DNA of 6,161 nt. It comes from Fibrobacterota bacterium. Lineage in GTDB: Bacteria; Fibrobacterota; Chitinivibrionia; Chitinivibrionales; JANQEN01. The notes under the pieces were generated by a model. The model ran no database searches, was not told the origin of the DNA, and saw nothing but the letters and a program-made list of their open reading frames with translations. The stretch is from the NCBI GenBank assembly GCA_030619215.1, contig JAUXBV010000221.1, forward strand, positions 1-6,161, read 5' to 3'. Both the position numbers and the translations under genes were made by a program. Of this stretch, positions 1 to 6,161 are shown in pieces (the first letter of the stretch is position 1; every line of letters begins with the position of its first letter).

Positions 1-253
1 AGAAATTATGGTTTAAAAGGTGTATTGTTGCCTGAAATATCTTTCGAATATTGGAGCTGCTTTTATAAATATGGGGGTTGGAGTAAAAACGCGGAATACA
101 AGAATAATAAGTAGTTTTACGAATGATTTAAAAAATAAAATTGCATACACAACTTTGAACAAAAACAACATCAGTATGAGTCACGGATTTGCTGATAATG
201 CAACTTTTCTTAGAATATAAAATATAAACAGTTTTATCAAAAGCATTAAAAGA
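1..253. other. AT-rich stretch with no recognisable gene
   Basis: This stretch is clearly more AT-rich than the ATPase genes downstream. It holds only short reading frames: one entering from the left edge and stopping at 112-114, one from a GTG at 20 to a stop at 218-220 (66 codons), and one open from 228 to 338 without a usable start codon. None resembles a family I know, and none has a convincing ribosome binding site. TATAAA-like hexamers at 216-221 and 223-228 could act as a -10 box for the ATPase transcript, but I see no matching -35 box, so no promoter is called. The stretch may be ordinary intergenic DNA or the worn remains of a gene. Confidence 0.5.
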
Positions 254-294
254 TAGCACCCCTTTTGAATTAAAAGGGAAACAATACCGTGCTA
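254..294 (+). other. Bulged inverted repeat in the atpE leader
   Basis: An outer stem TAGCAC (254-259) pairs with GTGCTA (289-294). It continues directly into an inner stem CCCTTTT (260-266) pairing with AAAAGGG (272-278), with loop GAATT and a 10-nt bulge at 279-288. All 13 pairs are Watson-Crick. No T-run follows on either strand, so it does not look like an intrinsic terminator. It may be an upstream domain of the leader RNA at 312-437, or an RNA-stabilising hairpin. The stems are visible in the sequence; the function is unknown. Confidence 0.4.
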
Positions 295-311
295 AAATCA
301 CAAAACACCGG

Positions 312-437
312 CAGCCTAAAATTGCGAAAATAAATTAAGGTGAGGTTTTATTAGAATTCGCAACTTCGGGCTTGCCGGAAAACGTAACCCGACCATGCTC
401 GTCAAGCCGTAGCTAATAGCGAAGGCTGAAGGGAGGG
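312..437 (+). promoter_or_regulatory. Candidate riboswitch-like leader of the V-ATPase operon
   Basis: A closing stem CAGCCT (312-317) pairs perfectly with AGGCTG (423-428). It encloses a long hairpin, TTGCGAA (322-328) with TTCGCAA (357-363), extended by AATAAA (329-334) with TTTATT (347-352) across an AGAA bulge. A second stem pairs GGCTTG (369-374) with CAAGCC (403-408). CGGG (367-370) and CCCG (388-391) could form a competing pair or pseudoknot. A strong Shine-Dalgarno-like GAAGGGAGGG (428-437) begins at the last base of the closing stem, so folding could control ribosome access. The 3' part (ACCCGAC at 387-393, CCGT-AGCTAA at 407-416, GAAGGC then GAAGGGAGG) resembles the 3' end of ydaO c-di-AMP riboswitches. 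The usual 5' ydaO blocks (GGGGACCC, GGGGTGAA) are not seen. A Na+-I (DUF1646) riboswitch also fits the context. The class is unproven. Confidence 0.45.
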
Positions 438-460
438 CTTATGGAAAAGGTAAAAAGTAT

Positions 461-1099
461 ATGGAAGAAAGGGAAAATGGCAAGGCAGCCCTTATAGCGA
501 GCATTGAAAAGGATGCCCGGAGCGAGGCTGATGCAATCCTTGCAGAGGCCCGTAAGCTGGCCGACGAGCAGAAAGCGTACGGGGAGAAACAGGCTCAGGC
601 AATCCTGAAAAAAGCAGGTGAAAAGGCGGCAGAGCAGTCGGAAGCGGCAAAGAAGAAGATCCTCTCCGGCATTGACGTCGAAGTAAAACGAAGGATAATG
701 CATGCACAGGACTCCCTGCTGAAAACGATTCTGAACAGGGTGGAAGAGGAGCTGCATGCCCGCATCAAGAACAAGCAGTACCCAAAAACCCTTTTAAACT
801 GGGTTATTGAAGCGGCAATCGGCCTCGATGCGAATGCAGCCGGGATCAGTGCATCAAAGAATGAGCTTGACTACATAGACAAAGCATTTCTCTCGGAGGC
901 AGAGAAAAAAGTAAAATCATACACCGGTCGCCCGGTAGCGCTGTCCCTATCCGACAACCCGCAGAACCGGCTGCAGGGCATTATTCTGACCGCTGAAGAC
1001 GGGCGCACTGCATTTAATAACCAGATCAGGACGCGCATAGTAAGAAATGAGCGCGAAATACGAAAACGTATCTATGATACACTGTTCGCTGAAGAATAA
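461..1099 (+). CDS. atpE: V-type ATPase subunit E (peripheral stalk)
   Basis: Subunit E (also NtpE/VatE) forms the peripheral stalk that holds the A3B3 head still against the membrane part while the rotor turns. The 212-residue product has the usual length for the family. Residues ~1-85 form a charged, Ala/Lys/Glu-rich helix predicted to be a coiled coil (AILAEARKLADEQ, AILKKAGEKAAEQ). The rest is the compact C-terminal domain that binds the head, ending in a basic helix (RNEREIRKRIYDTLF). ATG 461 is the only start in this frame after the stop at 410-412. It has a modest AAAAGG (445-450) ten bases upstream. A stronger Shine-Dalgarno sits before ATG 441, but that frame ends after 18 codons. 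It is the first gene of the operon, and 58 nt separate it from atpA, where related operons carry a DUF2764 gene. Confidence 0.9.
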   Translation: MEERENGKAALIASIEKDARSEADAILAEARKLADEQKAYGEKQAQAILKKAGEKAAEQSEAAKKKILSGIDVEVKRRIMHAQDSLLKTILNRVEEELHARIKNKQYPKTLLNWVIEAAIGLDANAAGISASKNELDYIDKAFLSEAEKKVKSYTGRPVALSLSDNPQNRLQGIILTAEDGRTAFNNQIRTRIVRNEREIRKRIYDTLFAEE

Positions 1100-1157
1100 A
1101 AAAATGTTGTTATAAAACGCATAAAAATAACTTTACAATAGATAGAGAAGTGTAGCC

Positions 1158-2930
1158 ATGAAGAACGACAGGATAATAGGACAGGTAAAACGGGTAAACG
1201 GCCCGGTCATCGAGGTAATGGGAATCACGGATGCAATGATGTACGAGCTTGTGAGAGTCAGCGATGAGAACCTTATCGGAGAGATCATAAAGCTTGAAAA
1301 TGAAACGGCTATTGTGCAGGTGTATGAAAACACAACCGGCATTGCACCGGGCGATCCTGTATACGGGGCAGGCATAGAGCTTTCCCTCGAGCTGGGGCCG
1401 GGAATGATAGGAACAATCTATGACGGTATTCAAAGACCGCTGGAGGAGATCAGAAAGATATCGGAGATATACATAGAGCGCGGTATTTCAGTACCGTCAC
1501 TGAACAGGGATACAAAGTGGCACTTCATTCCAACGGCAAAGGCGGGCGAGAGGATCACCGGCGGTGCAATCCTCGGCACGGTACAGGAAACCGAGCGCAT
1601 CAAGCATAAGATTCTTGTCCCTCCCGAAGAACGCGGCGTTATAGAGTCTATTGTTGCTGAAGGGGAATATACCGTTGAGGAACCCATTGCAATCATTCGC
1701 AGGGGGGAAGAGACAAAAGAGCTTACCCTCATGCACCGCTGGCCTATACGCGTATCTCGCCCTGTAAAGCAACGGCTGCCTCTTGACCTGCCTCTTATTA
1801 CGGGACAGCGCGTTCTTGACACGCTCTTTCCTGTTGCAAAGGGCGGAACCGTAGCCATTCCGGGAGGATTTGGAACGGGCAAGACCATGGCACAGCAGGC
1901 TATTGCAAAGTGGTGCGATGCGGATATCATCGTGTATATCGGCTGCGGCGAGCGGGGAAACGAGATAACCGATGTGTTAACTGAATTTCCGAAGCTTGTT
2001 GATCCCCGCACCGGAAGGTCTCTCATGGAGAGAACCATCTTAATTGCAAACACCTCCAATATGCCGGTCTCCGCCCGCGAAGCAAGCATTTACACGGGTA
2101 TTACCATGGCAGAATATTACCGTGACCAGGGATTTCACGTTGCTGTTATGGCGGATTCAACCTCCAGGTGGGCAGAGGCACTGCGTGAGCTTTCCGGCCG
2201 CATGGAGGAGATGCCTGCAGAAGAGGGTTTTCCCGCGTATCTCCCGACAAAAATTGCCGAGTTCTATGAACGGGCAGGGTATATGGAAACACTGTCGGAC
2301 AGAACCGGCTCTGTTACAATAATTGGAGCTGTATCACCGCCGGGCGGGGATTTTTCCGAGCCGGTTACCCAGCACACCAAAAGGTTCATCCGCTGTTTCT
2401 GGGCGCTTGACCGGGGGCTTGCCAACGCGCGGCACTACCCGGCAATCTCATGGCTCGAAAGCTACAGTGAATACCTCGGCGAAATGAGCGTCTGGTGGGA
2501 GGAGCAGGTAAGCCCCGCCTGGCAGCAGGACCGTGCGGAAATTATGGAGCTGCTTCACAGGGAAGTACGGCTCCAGCAGGTGGTTAAACTGGTCGGCCCC
2601 GATGCCCTGCCCGATACCCAGCGCTTTGTCCTGGACGTATGCTCTCTCTTTAAAAATTCTTTTCTACAGCAGAATTCCTATGACAAAATAGACATGTTTT
2701 CCGTTCCACAAAAGCAGGTAAAAATGCTTCATATTATCGTTACTTACTGGCTCCGGGGATCAGAAGCAATCAAGCGCGGAGCGACCCTTGTCAAGTTGAG
2801 AAAGATGAAGGTGTACCAGGATATTATCAAAATGAAATTTACCGTTCCCAACGACGACCTGTCGCACCTTGACACCATCGAAGCACGGCTTGAACGTTCC
2901 CTGTCACAACTGGAGTCTGTGTATGCCTAG
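1158..2930 (+). CDS. atpA: V-type ATPase catalytic subunit A
   Basis: Subunit A (NtpA/VatA) binds and hydrolyses, or makes, ATP at the A/B interfaces of the cytoplasmic A3B3 head. At 590 residues it is full length. Domains in order: N-terminal beta-barrel (~1-70), the A-specific non-homologous or bulge region (~105-190), the nucleotide-binding core (~200-440) and a C-terminal helical domain. The P-loop is GGFGTGKT (236-243), with K242 and T243 for phosphate and Mg2+. It differs from the common [16 protein letters not shown] (262-269) carries the catalytic glutamate E265, and MADSTSRW (331-338) is the Walker B region. The insert, the GER motif and the length separate A from subunit B and from F-type beta. 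Start ATG 1158 has a weak AGAGAAG (1144-1150) seven bases upstream. The 3' end overlaps atpB by 8 nt. Confidence 0.97.
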   Translation: MKNDRIIGQVKRVNGPVIEVMGITDAMMYELVRVSDENLIGEIIKLENETAIVQVYENTTGIAPGDPVYGAGIELSLELGPGMIGTIYDGIQRPLEEIRKISEIYIERGISVPSLNRDTKWHFIPTAKAGERITGGAILGTVQETERIKHKILVPPEERGVIESIVAEGEYTVEEPIAIIRRGEETKELTLMHRWPIRVSRPVKQRLPLDLPLITGQRVLDTLFPVAKGGTVAIPGGFGTGKTMAQQAIAKWCDADIIVYIGCGERGNEITDVLTEFPKLVDPRTGRSLMERTILIANTSNMPVSAREASIYTGITMAEYYRDQGFHVAVMADSTSRWAEALRELSGRMEEMPAEEGFPAYLPTKIAEFYERAGYMETLSDRTGSVTIIGAVSPPGGDFSEPVTQHTKRFIRCFWALDRGLANARHYPAISWLESYSEYLGEMSVWWEEQVSPAWQQDRAEIMELLHREVRLQQVVKLVGPDALPDTQRFVLDVCSLFKNSFLQQNSYDKIDMFSVPQKQVKMLHIIVTYWLRGSEAIKRGATLVKLRKMKVYQDIIKMKFTVPNDDLSHLDTIEARLERSLSQLESVYA

Positions 2931-4332
2931 TACTGGTAAAAGCAAGGAAAAAGCCCTTCTGCATGGGCGTGAGTATATCGGCGTTGATAAAATTGACGGC
3001 CCGCTCATTTTTATCCGCAACACCCACCCGGTCGGTTACCGCGAGCTTGTTGAATGTGTTGATGCTAAGGGAGCAGTGAGGCTTGGAATTGTACTGGAAA
3101 CCTCTAAAGAGATGGTTGTGGCGCAGATATTTGAGGGAACCTCCGGTTTGACCATGCCGGATACGCGGGTCAGGTTTTCAGGGGAGCCCCTGACCATCTC
3201 CGTTTCAGAGGAGATGCTTGGCCGCGTGTTTAACGGATTGGGCCACCCCATTGACGGGGGGGCGCCGCCGCGGGGTGACCTTGAAATGGATGCGAACGGC
3301 ATGGCAATAAATCCTACTGCCCGTCAATACCCGCGGGATTTTATCCAGACCGGTATATCCACGATCGACGGCATGAATACCCTTATCAGGGGCCAGAAGC
3401 TTCCCATATTCTCCGGGAACGGCCTGCCTCATAATGAGCTTGCCGCGCAAATTGCCCGCCAGTCAAAGATCAGGGGCAGCGACACCGGCTTTGCCGTTGT
3501 CTTTGCTGCAATGGGCGTTAAGCATGACGTGGCGCGATTCTTCACACGCTCCTTTGAAGAGAGCGGCGTGCTTGAAAACGTGGCCCTCTTTCTCTCCCTG
3601 GCAGACGACCCGTCCATCGAGCGGCTGATCACGCCGCGCACCGCGCTGACGCTGGCCGAGTACCTTGCATTCGAAAGGGACATGCATGTTTTGGTCATCA
3701 TGACCGATATGACCAACTACTGCGAGTCGCTCCGCGAGATATCAACCATACGCGGGGAGATCCCTTCACGAAAGGGATACCCGGGCTATCTCTATTCCGA
3801 CCTCGCAGAGCTGTATGAGCGCTCAGGCATGATAAAGGAGCATAAAGGCTCGATCACCTCTCTACCGATACTTACCATGCCCAACGACGATATCTCCCAC
3901 CCGATCCCGGATCTTTCGGGATACATCACCGAGGGGCAGATAGTCTTTGAAAGAGAGATGGACGGAAGGGGAATCTATCCGCCTATTGCAGGACTGCCTT
4001 CACTTTCCCGCCTTATGAAGGATGGCATCGGCGAAGGCATGACCCGCGAGGATCACCCCCATCTGGCAAGCCAGCTTTTTGCAGCATACAGTTACGTAAA
4101 GGATGTGCGCAACCTTGCCTCCGTTATCGGCGAGGAGGAGCTGACCCCCCTTGACCATATCTACCTTGATTTTGGCAAGGAGTTCGAGCAGAGGTTTGTC
4201 TCCCAGCGTAAAGATGAAGACAGGAGCATCGAGCAGACCCTTGATATCGGGTGGGAAGTTTTAAGAGTACTACCGGTTGAAGAGCTGCACCGTATTACCG
4301 AAGAGGAGATAGAGAAATTTTATGGAAAGTAA
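2923..4332 (+). CDS. atpB: V-type ATPase non-catalytic subunit B
   Basis: Subunit B (NtpB/VatB) alternates with A in the head and completes each catalytic site. Starting at ATG 2923 gives 469 residues, near the family's usual size. This start has TGGAG (2911-2915) seven bases upstream and overlaps the atpA stop by 8 nt, a typical translational coupling. An in-frame ATG at 2869 would add 18 residues unlike the family and is rejected. The P-loop is replaced by PIFSGNG (161-167), as in other B subunits, so the site does not hydrolyse ATP. SLSRLM holds the likely arginine finger, R363, by comparison with F1-alpha SVSR. The N-terminal barrel includes DGPLIFI and [26 protein letters not shown] lies around 286-302. 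39 nt separate it from atpD. Confidence 0.96.
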   Translation: MPSTGKSKEKALLHGREYIGVDKIDGPLIFIRNTHPVGYRELVECVDAKGAVRLGIVLETSKEMVVAQIFEGTSGLTMPDTRVRFSGEPLTISVSEEMLGRVFNGLGHPIDGGAPPRGDLEMDANGMAINPTARQYPRDFIQTGISTIDGMNTLIRGQKLPIFSGNGLPHNELAAQIARQSKIRGSDTGFAVVFAAMGVKHDVARFFTRSFEESGVLENVALFLSLADDPSIERLITPRTALTLAEYLAFERDMHVLVIMTDMTNYCESLREISTIRGEIPSRKGYPGYLYSDLAELYERSGMIKEHKGSITSLPILTMPNDDISHPIPDLSGYITEGQIVFEREMDGRGIYPPIAGLPSLSRLMKDGIGEGMTREDHPHLASQLFAAYSYVKDVRNLASVIGEEELTPLDHIYLDFGKEFEQRFVSQRKDEDRSIEQTLDIGWEVLRVLPVEELHRITEEEIEKFYGK

Positions 4333-4371
4333 GCCCTGTTTCATACGCCAATTTTAATAAAAAGGAAAACC

Positions 4372-5025
4372 GTGGCACAGTTACATTTCGCACCGACCAA
4401 AACAAACCTCCTCAGGCTTCGCGAGGACCTTTCCTTCGCACGCCAGGGCCACGAGCTGCTTGACCAGAAGCGCAACATTCTGATCATTGAGCTCCTTGCT
4501 CTCGTTGACCAGACCGTTGACTTTCAGAACCGCATTGAGGATGCCCTGGCAAAAGCATACAAGGCATTTGAAGAAGCTGTATTACAGATGGGAAAGCTTA
4601 ATGTCCGGCATCTTACCGGCGCAGTCAACATTCAGACGGATATTACCATCCGGACAAGAAAGGTCATGGGAGTGATACTGCCGGTAGTGGATACGAATTT
4701 TGTCGAGAAATCCCCCTATTTCAGCTTAATGGGAACGAGCTTCTGGATTGACAGCGCGCTGGGAGCCTTTAAGGAGGCGCTGAGCCAGATGGGCAAACTC
4801 GCAGAGCTGAAAATATCCGTGTTAAGGCTGTCAAATGAAGTGCGCAAGACCATACGAAAGGTAAATGCACTGGAAAAAATCGCAATCCCGGACCTTAAAG
4901 ATACTGTTTCTTATATACAAAGCAGGCTTGAAGAAAATGAGCGGGATATGTTTGTTTTAATGAAACTGGTAAAAGAACGGCTCGAAAAAAAGAAAGAAAA
5001 ACAATGGAGAAAAAATCGTGAATAG
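4372..5025 (+). CDS. atpD: V-type ATPase subunit D (central rotor shaft)
   Basis: Subunit D (NtpD/VatD) is the antiparallel coiled-coil shaft that turns inside A3B3, the counterpart of F-type gamma. The 217-residue product has the expected length. The N-terminal helix begins with the family pattern PTKTNLLRLREDLSFARQG and LLDQKRNILIIEL. The middle holds the less regular region with GVILPVVD. The C-terminal helix (from ~125) contains LSNEVRKTIRKVNALEKIAIP and ends in a lysine-rich tail. Start GTG 4372 follows AAAGGAAA (4361-4368) by three bases and is the only sensible start. The gene's last 8 nt overlap the GTG start of the universal stress gene. Subunits I and K usually follow D in this operon type; here they do not. 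Confidence 0.96.
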   Translation: MAQLHFAPTKTNLLRLREDLSFARQGHELLDQKRNILIIELLALVDQTVDFQNRIEDALAKAYKAFEEAVLQMGKLNVRHLTGAVNIQTDITIRTRKVMGVILPVVDTNFVEKSPYFSLMGTSFWIDSALGAFKEALSQMGKLAELKISVLRLSNEVRKTIRKVNALEKIAIPDLKDTVSYIQSRLEENERDMFVLMKLVKERLEKKKEKQWRKNRE

Positions 5026-5506
5026 TCCCATCAAAAAAATAATGGTATATGTTGACGGAACAGAACAGTCCATCACCGCGGCACAGTTTGCCATCTGCCT
5101 TGCCCGATACAGTGATGCTGAACTTGTAGCATACTATATAATAAACACGAAAGCACTGGATGAACTCTTAAAAGCAAGCATCTTTCTCAAGGATGAACAA
5201 ATAGAGTATGAACATGACCTGGAGGAAGACGCCAAACGCTACCTTAATTATGTTCAGGAGCTTGCACGGGCAAAAAATACACTCATTACCACTAAAAGCA
5301 GCACGGGAAGTGTGTATCAGGAGATTGTGAATGCTGTGAAAGAAGAAGGTATAGATCTTCTTGTCATCGGGGAGCTTTCCAGGATTCGCAGCAGGAGGGA
5401 CGAGTTTTATGATGAAACGGAACGTGCCATGCGTTCGGTTCCGTGCTCAGTATTGATCGTAAAAGATGAAGATCACGTGTATGAGTTATACGAATCTCTC
5501 AGGTGA
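5018..5506 (+). CDS. Universal stress protein (UspA family)
   Basis: A 162-residue single-domain cytoplasmic protein of the UspA fold. The N-terminus shows the family's first strand and loop (IMVYVDGTEQS, with D13-G14), then a helix (AAQFAICLARYSDAEL). The C-terminal half has the DLLVIGE strand (113-119) and the last strand PCSVLIVKD. ATP-binding Usp proteins carry G-x2-G-x9-G-S/T after this strand. Here only G118 remains, followed by ELSRIRSRR, so ATP binding is doubtful and it may belong to the non-binding class. Start GTG 5018 has GGAG (5006-5009) eight bases upstream and overlaps atpD by 8 nt, so the two are probably made together. The gene ends in tandem stops, TGATGA (5504-5509). A role in regulating the ATPase or ion balance is inference from position only. 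Confidence 0.88.
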   Translation: MNSPIKKIMVYVDGTEQSITAAQFAICLARYSDAELVAYYIINTKALDELLKASIFLKDEQIEYEHDLEEDAKRYLNYVQELARAKNTLITTKSSTGSVYQEIVNAVKEEGIDLLVIGELSRIRSRRDEFYDETERAMRSVPCSVLIVKDEDHVYELYESLR

Positions 5507-5532
5507 TGATTTTATGTATATTAACGGCCTAT

Positions 5533-5561
5533 TTGTAATGTATTTTTGAATACTCTATAAT
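5533..5561 (+). promoter_or_regulatory. Sigma70-type promoter for the EIIA gene
   Basis: A perfect -10 box TATAAT (5556-5561) lies 17 bases after a TTGTAA (5533-5538) that matches 4 of 6 bases of TTGACA. Transcription would start near 5568, giving a leader of about 35 nt before ATG 5603. A small inverted repeat, GTATT (5540-5544) and AATAC (5549-5553), sits in the spacer. There is no clear terminator between usp and this promoter, so read-through from the ATPase operon is also possible. Confidence 0.6.
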
Positions 5562-5602
5562 GATAGGTGATTTCCAAAGCTTATTCTCTATCGAGGTATT
5601 GT

Positions 5603-6052
5603 ATGTCATTTATTGATCTCATTACAGAAAATGTTATAAAAGTACCGCTTCAATCAACCAGTAAACCTGCGGTGTTGAGAGAGCTGGTTCAAATATTAAA
5701 AGATGCCGGAAAAATCGATGATTTCGACGCTGCATTACAGGCAATAGTTGAACGTGAAGACAAGCAAAGTACCGGCCTGGAAAAGGGTATTGCAGTACCC
5801 CATGGAAAAACAGCCTCGGTAAAAAGCCTGGTTACCGCCATAGGCATATCAAAGGACGGAATAGATTTCAACGCTATAGACGGAAACCCTACAAAGCTCT
5901 TTTTCCTGTTAATAGCACCTCCCAACATGCCGGGGCCGCATGTTGAAGCTCTCGCTGAAATTGCAAAACTGTCCCGCTCGCCGGTATTCTGCGACGCACT
6001 TGTCAACACCAGGAATGCGAAGGAAGTTGTTGAATTGCTGAAAGAGGAGTAA
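5603..6052 (+). CDS. PTS EIIA protein, fructose/Ntr type (PtsN-like)
   Basis: A 149-residue single EIIA type-2 domain. Such domains take a phosphoryl group from HPr or NPr on a histidine. Stand-alone PtsN-type versions mostly regulate other systems (K+ transport, nitrogen and stress responses) rather than carry sugar. The active-site motif GIAVPHGK (62-69) contains H67, and ALQAIVEREDKQSTGLEKG before it is family-typical. FFLLIAPPNMPGPHVEALAEIAKL follows in two parts around 105-128, with the second conserved histidine in GPHVEAL. ATG 5603 is chosen because GAGG (5593-5596) lies six bases upstream and homology begins there (SFIDLI). An in-frame GTG at 5567 lies about at the predicted transcription start and adds 12 unlikely residues. 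No EIIB, EIIC, HPr or EI gene is in the window. Confidence 0.9.
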   Translation: MSFIDLITENVIKVPLQSTSKPAVLRELVQILKDAGKIDDFDAALQAIVEREDKQSTGLEKGIAVPHGKTASVKSLVTAIGISKDGIDFNAIDGNPTKLFFLLIAPPNMPGPHVEALAEIAKLSRSPVFCDALVNTRNAKEVVELLKEE

Positions 6053-6077
6053 AAGAGAAAAGAGTAAAACCATTTCC

Positions 6078-6161
6078 TCATTTTTCCAGAAGCTTATCTA
6101 CCGCTTTCGTCTGCTCTTCCGTTGCTTTGTTCAGATCCTCAATAATCTTCTTCGTATGCTC
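6078..6161 (-). CDS. 3' end of an unidentified gene, convergent with the EIIA gene
   Basis: Read on the - strand, the frame is open from the window edge to a TGA at 6080-6078, giving 27 C-terminal residues. They are highly charged and helical (EHTKKIIEDL, ATEEQTKAVDKLLEK), with hydrophobic residues spaced as in an amphipathic helix or coiled coil. The family cannot be told from this piece. The gene faces the EIIA gene, with 25 bases between the stop codons. No strong terminator hairpin is visible there. The call rests on an open frame with protein-like composition at a gene boundary, and chance is not excluded. Confidence 0.5.
   Translation of the reverse strand, partial: EHTKKIIEDLNKATEEQTKAVDKLLEK

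Noticed and set aside
1..114. Frame open from the left edge to TAG at 112-114
   Set aside because: Only 37 codons with no recognisable motif. It could be the tail of an upstream gene, but chance is equally likely.
20..220. 66-codon + strand frame from a GTG start
   Set aside because: It is AT-rich, low in information, has no good Shine-Dalgarno or known family, and a - strand frame (13-171) is open across the same DNA. Not called as a gene.
1107..1139. Possible promoter in the atpE-atpA gap (TTGTTA and TACAAT)
   Set aside because: The spacing is 21 bases, too long for a sigma70 promoter. The weak AT-only inverted repeat (1109-1113/1127-1131) is also not convincing.
1430..2089. Long - strand frame inside atpA, and other antisense frames in atpE, atpB and EIIA
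   Set aside because: They lie fully opposite strongly conserved genes and have no family resemblance, so they are shadows of the coding strand.
2869..2922. 18-residue N-terminal extension of subunit B
   Set aside because: It overlaps atpA by 62 nt, is unlike the family, and the ATG at 2923 has its own well-placed ribosome binding site.
5567..5602. Upstream GTG start for the EIIA gene
   Set aside because: It falls about at the predicted transcription start. The ATG at 5603 has GAGG six bases upstream and matches the start of homology.
6045..6085. Bidirectional terminator between the convergent genes
   Set aside because: GAGGA and TCCTC could pair ahead of a T-run, but the stem is 5 bp with a 25-nt loop. 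Too weak to call.
1..6161. Search for CRISPR arrays, tRNA/rRNA genes and insertion sequences
   Set aside because: I saw no repeated spacer pattern, no tRNA-like cloverleaf and no transposase or flanking repeats.

Overview
This window carries a short operon for the soluble (V1/A1) part of a V-type (A/V-type) rotary ATPase, followed by two small regulatory-type genes. All complete genes are on the + strand: atpE (461-1099), atpA (1158-2930), atpB (2923-4332), atpD (4372-5025), a universal stress protein (5018-5506) and a fructose/Ntr-type PTS EIIA protein (5603-6052). The last 84 bases hold the 3' end of an unidentified gene on the - strand (6078-6161).

The host is a bacterium, judging by Shine-Dalgarno sites, GTG and ATG starts, an overlapping operon and a PTS protein. 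The order E-A-B-D is that of the bacterial V-ATPase type found in spirochaetes, chlamydiae and Bacteroidetes (E-x-A-B-D-I-K). The EIIA protein reads to me like those of spirochaetes or other anaerobic phyla, but the phylum cannot be fixed from this window. The genes have moderate GC content. The first ~350 bases are visibly more AT-rich.

Layout. Bases 1-253 show no recognisable gene. From about 254 the DNA becomes rich in inverted repeats: a bulged hairpin (254-294), then a multi-stem element (312-428) closed by a perfect 6-bp stem and followed directly by a strong purine-rich Shine-Dalgarno sequence (429-437). This looks like a riboswitch-type leader. Its 3' part resembles the 3' end of ydaO (c-di-AMP) riboswitches, and its position before a V-ATPase also fits a Na+-I (DUF1646) riboswitch. 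Neither identity can be confirmed by eye. The ATPase genes follow, with atpA/atpB and atpD/usp each overlapping by 8 nt. A good sigma70-type promoter (5533-5561) lies between usp and the EIIA gene, so EIIA probably has its own transcript.

How the genes work together. E is the peripheral stalk, A the catalytic subunit, B the non-catalytic nucleotide subunit carrying the arginine finger, and D the central rotor shaft. The membrane subunits I and K, and any C-, F- or DUF2764-type subunit, are absent from the window. They are missing from the positions where this operon type normally has them, so a working enzyme would need them from elsewhere in the genome. The Usp protein, translationally coupled to atpD, and the EIIA protein without PTS partners suggest control of ion or energy balance; this is inference. 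The main points for follow-up are the leader RNA, the V1-only gene set and the Usp/EIIA pairing.
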